Origin: Pieris napi
Taxonomy: Eukaryota > Arthropoda > Insecta > Lepidoptera > Pieridae
Length of the DNA stretch: 64,000 nucleotides
Assembly: GCF_905475465.1 (NCBI RefSeq)
Contig: NC_062245.1
Coordinates: 2,170,001 to 2,234,000, forward strand
Reading direction: 5' to 3'
Each line of letters begins with the position of its first letter. Position 1 is the first letter of the stretch. Shown piece after piece: positions 56,801-64,000 of this stretch. Both the position numbers and the translations under genes were made by a program. A model generated the notes under the pieces. The model had not been told where the DNA came from, ran no database searches, and worked only from the letters and a program-made list of their open reading frames with translations.

Positions 56801-57828
56801 TGATAATCCTTAGACCGAATCCATATCGGTCATGACTCTTATTGATACATTCTGATAAAATTCAGTTTTCGAAACTGAATTACTGAAACTTTACCGCTGT
56901 GCTATTTAGGAACTCTGTCGTCTGCCATATGCAGACAAACCGACTCAAATTATGTTTGAGTTTTATTAATTTTAACTAAATAGAAGTTACGATAGTGTTG
57001 TCTAATATGGGCTAACACAAGGGTGAGTATGTATATTTAGAATCTAATAATAGGTCAATATTAGACAAACTTTTCTAAGGAGTGCGGTTACAACTCAGAA
57101 ATCATAGACTATGAATACATAGTCTATGATTTTCTGACTGAACTGAATACAGTTGTAGAACAACATTTATTTGCCGAGTTTTAGTTTCGTTCACCATTCT
57201 CTTGCTATTCGCGCATTGTTATTCCTAGCGCAATTATACTATCGATTACGTGGACAAACGACTGTGGATTTACTCGAGATTAAAATCATGGAATAGATTA
57301 TTCTTGGTATAGTTACTCATGTATAAATTGAAGTTTGGTCGAATCGACCCTTAGACGCCTATATGGTCCGTAGTGTGTTATTAAAAAAATCATAGACTAT
57401 AGAAATTATACGGCTAGCTAAAGTAACGCAAACTCCATGGTGATAAAAAAACTTTACTTTTTTAGGCGACTTCAAAAAACGGTAAAGAGGTTTACATTTA
57501 AATAGTATTTTTAAAATATTATAAATTATAAACTTTGTAACCCAATCACATGTCTTAAAACTATATTTTGCGTGATGAGAGTTATTTAAGTAGGAAACAA
57601 TTTGTAATTGAAACTCACAACTATAATTTTCTCATAACAAAAAATATACTTACTTTCAGGAACAAACTCCTTTCCTCAATATTAAACACCACAGCCTTAG
57701 AAGAGGCTTCGAACAGAGGCTTACGAGGGTACGACTGTCTTGGATACGAGCCTTGTGCTTTAATGAAAGAAGACTTTATTACGATAATGGATAACCTCGC
57801 TGCATATCAAAAGCCGAATAAAACTTAA
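50883..57828 (+). CDS. Secreted/membrane protein with DM4/DM12-like Cys motif (209 aa), host of nested genes
   Basis: Five exons: 50883-50993, 51394-51477, 51559-51682, 56116-56257, 57660-57828, joined in frame. The start MLVKSLYICICIAIAYCEQ is a signal peptide. A hydrophobic segment (SSLIVGGLVFLVTTFISPLL) and a Tyr/Ser/Gly patch precede the Cys module (GCLERFACVSG ... RGYDCLGYEPC). Order and phases match the - strand gene at 44225-46863, so the two are paralogues, facing away from each other. Intron 1 has a GC donor (CAG|GCAAGT); a GT site 5 nt later breaks the frame. Intron 3 (4,433 bp) contains two antisense genes. AATAAA overlaps the stop region. Function unknown. A short alternative terminal exon at 51744 was considered and is less likely. 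Confidence 0.83.
51895..53277 (-). CDS. Uncharacterised insect protein, nested antisense (318 aa)
   Basis: Four exons on the - strand: 53196-53277, 53018-53124, 52722-52946, 51895-52437; they join in frame. The protein begins MGDDEEGFRKEKKKASK. It has a conserved-looking block GHKVCNPFSKPGYPVPAEMG WLWN followed by PGMKPRRGW, a Lys-rich run (SKKKKKKGR), FTIQVNPLKDLTEIAPNEDP, a basic helix (EEQAKVEARRMVKVKRQRD) and a Cys-rich tail (CKCAYMDVYC, CCGPCP at the end). It resembles insect proteins with DUFs in the 4770-4790 range, but the exact number is not certain. Not secreted by sequence; a testis or cilium role is only a guess. AATAAA lies at 51859-51864. Confidence 0.88.
53539..55572 (-). CDS. 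Cys-rich uncharacterised insect protein, nested antisense, single exon (677 aa)
   Basis: One uninterrupted frame. The N-terminal 190 residues (MEQMYLIEIFIDRVTIYATL ... FGECYCKRVGEISFILRLSA) look like a beta-rich, C2-like domain. The middle and C-terminus hold many paired Cys (CGSCGCKND, CAGCGGVTP, CKCRQN, CKCNPPKPSPSCKTFDCEC) and a LPYGLPPIQLGPCPVIGRPC block; they may bind zinc. Acidic insert DPDEDEAEP. The general form matches insect DUF4776/DUF4788-type proteins, named from memory and unverified. It lies 261 nt upstream of the start of the neighbouring - strand gene, in the same orientation. The stop overlaps an AATAAA (53538-53543). Confidence 0.9.
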   Translation of the reverse strand: MEQMYLIEIFIDRVTIYATLEDEQSGANKNLIIKIRFGPKVEFIIKEGQLALNDDKKDDVMECDENGKRKWSRTIRVGKSYLFPSYPDTVLMILSKFPLEIEIWNDDENEVEIFVGVGTMYWESEFFHMLKETAVANKIHEPLTIKQNTPLFGECYCKRVGEISFILRLSALGESIITEFQQLMTDPDAFVFRTNKAPSMFQCKRVEGDDKNFCMVGSLYETTTLEDPDVQNNAQQKIEICTELQSCGMGPKDGDYRCKHESKESQETQKKAYPINKIRMGDITGPCGNANCPLAHKVRTYIRNLEAYKEKAEGKVEGTKDEGTRKICGSCGCKNDKWHRDECPDKQGEENKAECAGCGGVTPAGETCEDRQNKLQAAFVFSVTQVPGFKESVYGSSYTVQNLATEYDLLLAGSSAPNNTQSMCKCRQNTNKQNKSETRNTMSATDIIQPDNKASTRSLNNNTLVYNVELKDSSRRKMSVFNCVDIAQDKDCKCNPPKPSPSCKTFDCECIQKTTNVASRKAHKPYCPQYKHRNTCPIMRHEEEENKKQDPDEDEAEPLPYGLPPIQLGPCPVIGRPCSFPDGFARMYKTAAIAPQPPSYSDAGKICCSKEYERIKKAIAEYMKNEKDHDFRCINKFNVDTERRCCDKEQRLLALVGKSCCGSHKLAIQENNEDKCK
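55573..56115. other. Remainder of host intron 3, probable promoter of the 677-aa gene
   Basis: AT-rich sequence between the start of the antisense gene and host exon 4. No coding or repeat feature was recognised; the antisense promoter must lie here. Confidence 0.4.
57100..57131. repeat. Perfect hairpin, 14-bp arms
   Basis: AATCATAGACTATG, a 4-nt loop AATA, then CATAGTCTATGATT. The half-site ATCATAGACTAT appears again at about 57388. It lies in intron 4 of the + strand gene. Confidence 0.85.
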
Positions 57829-57892
57829 TCCACAATTTTATATCTACCAAATACAAAGTTGTTAATTAGTTAAAGTTTAAAAATAATGACAT

Positions 57893-58160
57893 TCAGTTCC
57901 TATCCAGATTTGGCCCCCAGTGACATTTTCCTGTTCCCAGACCTCAAGAGAATGCTCGCTGGACAGACATTTTGCGCCCATGTAGAGTTAATCGCCGAAA
58001 CTAAAGCCTATTTTGAGCCTTAAGACAAAACATACTATAAAAATGGTATCGAAAAATTTCATAACCGCTATTGTTGTATTGTTCTCGATGGCAACTCCAC
58101 TGAATAATCAAATTAACGTCTATCAGAAAAAAACTTTTTCTTTGTTAGCCCATGAACTTT
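57893..58160 (+). pseudogene. mariner transposase C-terminal relic
   Basis: The + frame from about 57901 reads YPDLAPSDIFLFPDLKRM, then LIAETKAYFEP, a TAA, and KTYYKNGIEKFHNRY. This is the end of a mariner (DD34D) transposase including its last catalytic Asp. The following ACTTTTCAGCCCA is the usual mariner 3' sequence. An in-frame stop and loss of the N-terminal part make it dead. The 133-codon ORF overlapping it (58013-58414) is accidental. Confidence 0.85.
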
Positions 58161-58693
58161 TCAGCCCACAATTACTTTTCATCTCTCTACTTATTTTAAA
58201 ATTGTTAATTAATCTTAGACACATAGCATTAGTTTCACCTTCTGTGGGCCTTAAATACTTCTTTTATATTCTTTTTATATTTCTGATCATGTTTTATACG
58301 TATAAGCTAGCTAATCTTTTTGAAATGCATCATCATTATAAGAAAAAGATCAAAGTATTTGCTAATCAACCCTCAATACGAGATAAAGTACATTTATACT
58401 ACAAAATACCTTAAGAATTAATCTTAAATCTAATACAATAAAACTATATACGAACAATTAACAAGATCTTTATTTATCATAATATATCTGAAAACTTATA
58501 GAAAACAAGAGAAGCTAAGCTCTACAACAATACCTGATAACAATATGAGACGGTTTTCTTCATTTGTCTTAAAATTATAAATAAAACAGTTTTTTTTTAA
58601 TATTTTGTATAAATAAAAACAAGTATTCTTTCTTTTAACTGTTATTTTTATTTACAATAATCTCAACAAATGTTCTTGATTTTTTATTTCTTA

Positions 58694-61600
58694 TTAAGAT
58701 TCATCCCGTTTTCCTAGTATGAGACCGGCGATTGATTTATAGCCAAGTTTTTTGGCGCAATCGAGAGGTGTGAATCCCAGCACATCCCTTGCGTCGACCT
58801 CTGCGCCATTGTTCAAAAGATACTGCACTATATCTGGGTTATTGCATATCACTGCCTATAATATAATCAATATTATATTAATTAAATCTATGAGTTTATA
58901 CATATATTTTTATTTTTTGATCTAAATTTCAATTTAAAATTATTTTGCAATTGTTATGGAAACTCCAAGAATATTACCGCCTGTGTGGCTTTTAACACTC
59001 ATGGCTAGGGTTGCCACCTTTTTTTACAATTAGGTACATTTATTATAATACTCAAGAAAAAAGTGCATCAAAGTAAAGTATAATTAATTTTTCTTTGTTA
59101 TTATATTTTTAAAAAATATTTTGATTGCTTTTTGCAGTTTGTATTAAATTAGTATCTCAACTAAACAATTGTACAGCATCTTTACAATGTATTTTTAAAC
59201 ATCGATTCAGCGCCAATCGATAAATTCAATTAAACGAAAAAATATTTACGACTAAAGAAATCATATCATGCGAAATAAAGTGTTTTCATGTACTTTATTG
59301 TTCTCATAAAGTTTAGAATACAATCACCTGAAAAAACTTACAATACTTTATTATTAAATATTGGTGGCAAACCTACTCATGACGTACAGCCTGGAAGTTT
59401 TAGGTTCGATTCCCGGCGAAACAACTTTTCCTTTTATAAACTTACGAAGTATGAAAAACGATGTAAGAAATACAATCTTTTTTTAATAATTCAACAAGTT
59501 CACCTTATGTAAAGCTGTCTGTCCCATTTCATCTTTAATATTGAAATCAGCGCCACCTATCTTCAATGACTCGAACTTAGCAACTATCCCAGTTTTCGCA
59601 GCAACGCAGAGTAGTTCAGATAGCAACTTAACATCCACACTCGTTAATTGAGCACCGCATTGCATTAACAATTTTATTATGGCATGATTGTCATATGATA
59701 TTGCCGTGAGAAGAGGAGATTCGCCACACCTATAATATTGGCAACACTAATATAATATACTGTTTAAATTGTCAAATACAGAACACTTCTATCAGAACAT
59801 TGTTGTTCTTTATCCATTCCCAAGGTTCAAAATCATCAGAATCCACCAAATTCCGTCTAACTTAGCATTCGCATTTTAGTCCAGTCAGTCAAGACAATTA
59901 ATTCATTATAATTCCAAAAGTTTTCAAATTTTTATGTAAGGTCGGGAGTGGTATTAAAACAAACTATAAAATTTTGCAACCTGCTCTGCGGTGTTCAATG
60001 TTCCGGCATTGTTAAAAATGCAATAAATGATAATTTGCTCAGTTCTTGAGACCAAAATTCCAAAAGTTCTGCGAAGTTGGAGTGGTGTTAAATATATTAT
60101 TTTACATCACGTGTCAAATTTGCAACCAATTTAAGTGTACGGAACATTTTTTGTTATTAAAAATTAATGTTTTTCTTTATTAAACTGAAGGAAAACGTTC
60201 CAAAAGTTTTGCAAATTTGACAGATATATCGAAAATAAAATAAATAACAAAAAATGTTCCGTACACTTAGGTTGGTTGCAAATTTTATACGTGATATGAA
60301 ATATTATATCGAAAACTTCCCCAAGTTTGCAGAACTTTTGGAATTTTTTTCACGACCATACAGCAAAAATTAATTAATAACTGCAATTTTAACAATGCCG
60401 GAACATTGTTAAAACTGCGGACAAGGGTGCAAAATGAGATTTATTGTCGTCCCAATGTACCATTCACTTGACCGAAGTTTGAAAACTTTTGGAATTATTA
60501 TCAAATTTTCGATTTCGAATGTCTATAATGACTGGTCTATTTCGAATATACAACAGAATAAACACTAATAATTCAAAGCTTCATATAAGATAGTAGGCTG
60601 ATCAATTTTAAAAAATATCTTGTAAAGCACCTATCGGGTACCAAATCCGCATTGTTTAGCGAATAAGTATTTTTAAATAGGTTATTACTAGTAAAAATTT
60701 AACTTTTTAATTGGAATTTGAAATTATATTAATATTTTTTTGCAAAATTTAAGACAAACTGGTAGGAGGCTCTGATTCTACAATTATCTACTTAAGACTA
60801 ATTTCACAATTGAAACTACAGATATCTTATTTTTAAGAAAAGACTGCAATATAACTGAATTTTTCTTCGAAACATTTGTCACTTTGTGTAAATATGTCAG
60901 AAATTACTAAAATTTTGAAAAATAATACCTTGTCTTAAGATGAACATTAGCACCATTCTTAAGTAAATATTCTATAATGTGAATATTCCCTTTAGTAATA
61001 GCCTCATGAAGTACGGTTCTTCCTTCCGTATTTTGAGCGTTTACATCAGCTCCCATGTCTAAAAGTCGTATAAACTTTAGTAGTTGTGTTGACTATAATA
61101 CTACATTTTAATTATACTAAAATGATTAAGTTATTTTATTGGTGGATGAGAAACTTCAACTTAGGGTAAGATTCTAAGTTGAGACTAAGGGTGAACTGTG
61201 TCGTACGAGTATAAGTATACGAGTACGTACTTATCGTCACCTGATCGTACGATAAAATAAAAACATTTACAGTAAGCTTAGTAACCAAATATATACAGAC
61301 ACAAAAGTAGGATTCTTGCCAATAAAAAACAATAAAGCAGACAAAGATGTGTGCGACTCATCTGAGGTCGTAGATTCGAACCCCAACTGTGCACAATACT
61401 TTTCAATGTGCGCATATTAACTCGCTCGTACAGAAAAATCCTCAGGAAACTTGCCTACTAAGCAAAATAAATGATAACGAAACAGTTACCAAAATCTGAA
61501 GCCTAAAAAGGTTTTTATTGGCTTTTGTACAAATAATTACCCAACATTTTGCTGACCGCCCTCGTATCATCATGTTCTATCGCATAGAGGAGCAATGCAC

Positions 61601-62937
61601 TAAACACCTTTTCAGTCACCTCCATAAGCATTTTTGGAGACTGAATATTTAGACTCGACGCCAGCGCATCTATTAATACGTTATCCTAAAATTATTACTA
61701 TTATTATAATAAATATGAAGAATAAAAGTTTTCCAACGTAATTCTAACATTATTTACGTAGGAACTTTAATACAATTTGAATTAATAAGAAATATATTAT
61801 ATAATTTTCAAAGATTGCACTTACATCAATAGTGATTGACGAGGTATTCGTTAACTCTCCTCTTATGTTAGTCATCATCATCTGAAATATATAAATGTAA
61901 AAGCTAAAGGCTATATAGGTTACGATATTCATGGTCAGTATGTAATAAGTTTTAAACATACATTTATTCGAATTGCGATATTTTATGGAATATCTTAGTA
62001 ACACAATAACCATAACATTAAATTATTTCATTTTTTTTTCTCAGACGACCACGCGTGGGGAATGTCGTATAGTCGCATCGTAGTAGGTAAATCAAGATCC
62101 GTGGTCTTTGTCTACCCCTTCGGGAAAAAGTCATGAGTGTAAGGATAGAGCATTCGTTTTACTGTACAAAGAAACGAACTAGACAAATCATACCATATAT
62201 GTGTAATGTATATATCTAAATCTATTACAATATATATTTCAATTCCAATGAGTTGTTCGCCTGAGATTAGCAATTTACTAAACAAACTCTTCAGCTTTAT
62301 ATAATATATTTTAGGTATAGAATATCCTGAGGAACGTTTAAAAGAACTTTGTTTGCTTAGCGTACTAGAACCAGTGTAGCTTTGACTTCCACACGTATCC
62401 AGCAAAGTGTGTGAGGTATGATATTAATTAAGTTATATTTATGTATAATGTATTTCGTGTGTGTAAAATACAATACGGTAAAATCCAGGTGAAAAAAAAT
62501 TGTTGTTATTTTTACAACGCCTGGCAAAGTTCAACCATCGAAATTATTTGTACAAGTGATATGCATAAAAGAACAGGTTACGACAGGAACTAAATACCTA
62601 TGGCGTAAAGTAAAAATAAAACGATGATTTAATAAACATTAATTTGTATTAAATACAATTTTTTTATTCAAACTGCGTCAACTGAATTCGTTTAATCTAC
62701 TATGTTATAGATATTCGGTGTTGCCTCTGATGGTATTATATTTATACCATCCCACGCTAACAAATGGTTTTGCCCGCGGCTATAGATGTATATCAGGAAA
62801 AAGTAGTCCCATAAACGACCTACCTCAACTTTTTCCTGATAACTGAGTTCGCTCTTGGACAGAACGTAAGAGAGCTTCGTCAATGCGGCTTCTGGTGTCA
62901 TGTCGAAACCTGATACCACGCCACACTCTGATAGCAA
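58694..62937 (-). CDS. L-asparaginase / 60-kDa lysophospholipase type, C-terminal half with ankyrin repeats (partial)
   Basis: Six exons on the - strand: 62824-62937, 61825-61881, 61541-61685, 60929-61058, 59504-59729, 58694-58855; they join in frame to 277 residues plus stop. The first holds GVVSGFDMTPEAALTKLSYV and the second MTNIRGELT, matching the end of the asparaginase domain of the animal enzyme. Then come ankyrin repeats: MGADVNAQNTEGRTVLHEAI, GNIHIIEYLLKNGANVHLKT, a degenerate pair around LLTAISYDNH and GGADFNIKDEMGQTALHKAV, and NNGAEVDARDVLGFTPLDCA. Family members hydrolyse asparagine; the mammalian enzyme also has lysophospholipase activity. The catalytic Thr-bearing exons are beyond the right edge. 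AATAAA at 58683-58688 follows the stop closely. In exon 60929-61058 an internal AG (61059-61060) is the acceptor that keeps the frame. Confidence 0.9.
59375..59430 (+). mobile_element. Short tRNA-like (B box) fragment
   Basis: GGTTCGATTCCCGGCGAAAC with an upstream ACCTACTCATGACG; only the 3' half of a tRNA-derived SINE head can be seen. It sits in the last intron of the asparaginase-type gene. Confidence 0.35.
59907..60500. mobile_element. Fold-back element: about 590-bp imperfect palindrome
   Basis: Outer ends ATAATTCCAAAAGTTTTCAA (59907) and its complement (about 60481-60500) match. Further mirrored pairs run inward: TGTTCCGGCATTGTTAAAA with TTTTAACAATGCCGGAACA, CCAAAAGTTCTGCGAA with its counterpart near 60335, and GTGTACGGAACATTTTTTGT with ACAAAAAATGTTCCGTACAC. 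The centre is at about 60204. Arms are about 270 bp. Intronic, non-coding. Confidence 0.88.
61340..61500 (+). mobile_element. tRNA-derived SINE fragment
   Basis: GCGACTCATCTGAGGTCGTA followed by GATTCGAACCCCAACTGTGC (B box) and a body with ACTCGCTCGTACAG. It shares GCGACTCATC wording with the antisense SINE at 23515-23715. It lies in an intron. Confidence 0.5.
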
Positions 62938-64000
62938 CTGCAAAAATCATTTTATTATTTTGTGTAATAAAACCGATAGTGAATATGCTTTCCTTAGACC
63001 TAATCATTTAGTTCAAAAGCAGAAGAATTTTGTACTGGTTTTCAATGTCACTACAAAAAACAACACAAAAGTTTCGCATAACTATCTCTAAAACTTTTGT
63101 ATGAATTATATATTTCTCGCTTTGTTTAATCATATATTTATAGTTAGTTAGTAATATTACCATTTAATCAAACACACCACAACACGCAATACTCGTTAAG
63201 CGAGTTTGCTTATCTTGCCGAAGCCGCATACAAATTATTTTAAGAAGTATATTAGTATCAAGGTGTGCAATTATTTAATCAATTACCGTCTATAATTTGT
63301 AATACTCGTATTAGCGCATTTAACAAATCAAAAGGGCATTAAATTTACATATCAGAATGAACCTACTAGACTAACGGCTGGTGGCGACGTGTATCTTGTT
63401 CGTATATATAGCACCGTAAAATTGTAAATACCGTTAGATTGTAATCTATCTCGCGAGATTGTGAACTGTCGAAAGAATGTGAACTTCAACGTACTTCTTA
63501 CAATTTAACGAATTATTATTCGGTAGATTGTAATCTATCAAAGGGATACCGTCAAATTGTGAAACGGAACGCACCTCGCGCGTTGATTGGTTGAACGGAA
63601 TATAATAATAATTAAAATAATTTTATTTATCAGACAAATACAGTCCATTGATTGGTTATGCCCCGCGCCACCATATTTGTTTGTTGTGGAATGTAAACAA
63701 ACAGTGTTTTGGTGACTGTAAATTGATGTCGTGTTGAAAGTAACTCACAGCTTTAGAATTAGTTATATGAAATTATTGTGGAAGTAAAATTAATCTGTGA
63801 TTGACCAAAGAAGTGCAGCTTAAATGCTAACTAAGTTAGTGTTAGAAATAAAATTAAAATTTCATTACTTTTTCAATTTTTATTTTGTGTTTGAGGAGAA
63901 CATATTGTTACGTTTCTGATTTTTTTTTACCATGTGATGTCAGAATTATTATTAAGTTTCTCAAGTAAATAAAATACATTCTTTTTTGCAATGAGAAAAA
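62938..64000. other. Intron or upstream part of the asparaginase-type gene; motif cluster
   Basis: No exon is visible. Between 63410 and 63565 the words ATTGTAA/ATTGTGA recur, including two copies of TAGATTGTAATCTATC (about 63435 and 63530) and CTCGCGAGATTGTGAAC, in a GC-richer setting than its surroundings. This may be a dispersed repeat; nothing else is seen. Confidence 0.4.

Noticed and set aside
58013..58414. 133-codon ORF with membrane-like segments
   Set aside because: Its first part overlaps the mariner relic in another frame, and the rest is AT-rich low-complexity sequence.
61059..61091. Longer version of the 60929-61058 exon starting after TATAG at about 61092
   Set aside because: That acceptor puts the joined frame out of register with the preceding exon; the internal CTTTTAG at 61059-61065 keeps the ankyrin reading frame.
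1..64000. CRISPR arrays, operons and bacterial signals
   Set aside because: All supported genes are intron-bearing or embedded in insect-type DNA; the 22-bp minisatellite has no spacers.

Overview
The window is animal nuclear DNA: AT-rich, intron-rich genes with GT-AG splice sites, and many short inverted-repeat elements, tRNA-derived SINEs, a Helitron and non-LTR retrotransposon pieces. Gene content points to a lepidopteran (moth or butterfly). The left 29 kb is the 3' part of a polycalin gene, a many-domain lipocalin described from caterpillar midgut (Bombyx chlorophyllide-binding protein/P252 and Helicoverpa polycalin, named from memory). No database search was possible. All exon limits come from reading splice sites and checking that frames join.

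Layout. (1) 1-29188, + strand: 48 polycalin exons encode 16 lipocalin units (about 2,826 codons, still open at the left edge) and end in a short hydrophobic tail that looks like a GPI-anchor signal. Each unit is three exons with a fixed phase pattern (A: phase 0 in, 1 out; B: 1 to 1; C: 1 to 0). A block of three units (nine exons) plus introns is present in almost identical copies at about 3108-7024 and 7025-14591, and a partial third copy covers 14592-16675. (2) 9663-13279: a non-LTR retrotransposon with an open 967-codon endonuclease/reverse transcriptase frame lies antisense in the intron joining the second and third copies. (3) 29189-33127: intergenic, with a nested inverted-repeat DNA transposon carrying a two-exon ORF. 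(4) 33128-40954, + strand: a complete nine-exon protein phosphatase 5 gene. (5) 40955-50882: repeat-rich DNA around a small five-exon secreted-protein gene on the - strand (44225-46863). (6) 50883-57828, + strand: a divergently oriented paralogue of that secreted-protein gene. Its third intron contains two complete antisense genes (51895-53277 and 53539-55572) with Cys-rich insect-type products. (7) 58694-62937, - strand: the 3' six exons of an L-asparaginase/lysophospholipase-type gene with C-terminal ankyrin repeats; its catalytic part lies beyond the right edge.

The genes do not form one pathway. The strongest signals are the very recent tandem growth of the polycalin array, the nested-gene arrangement with a probable GC-AG intron, and several transposable-element families that occur more than once in the window.
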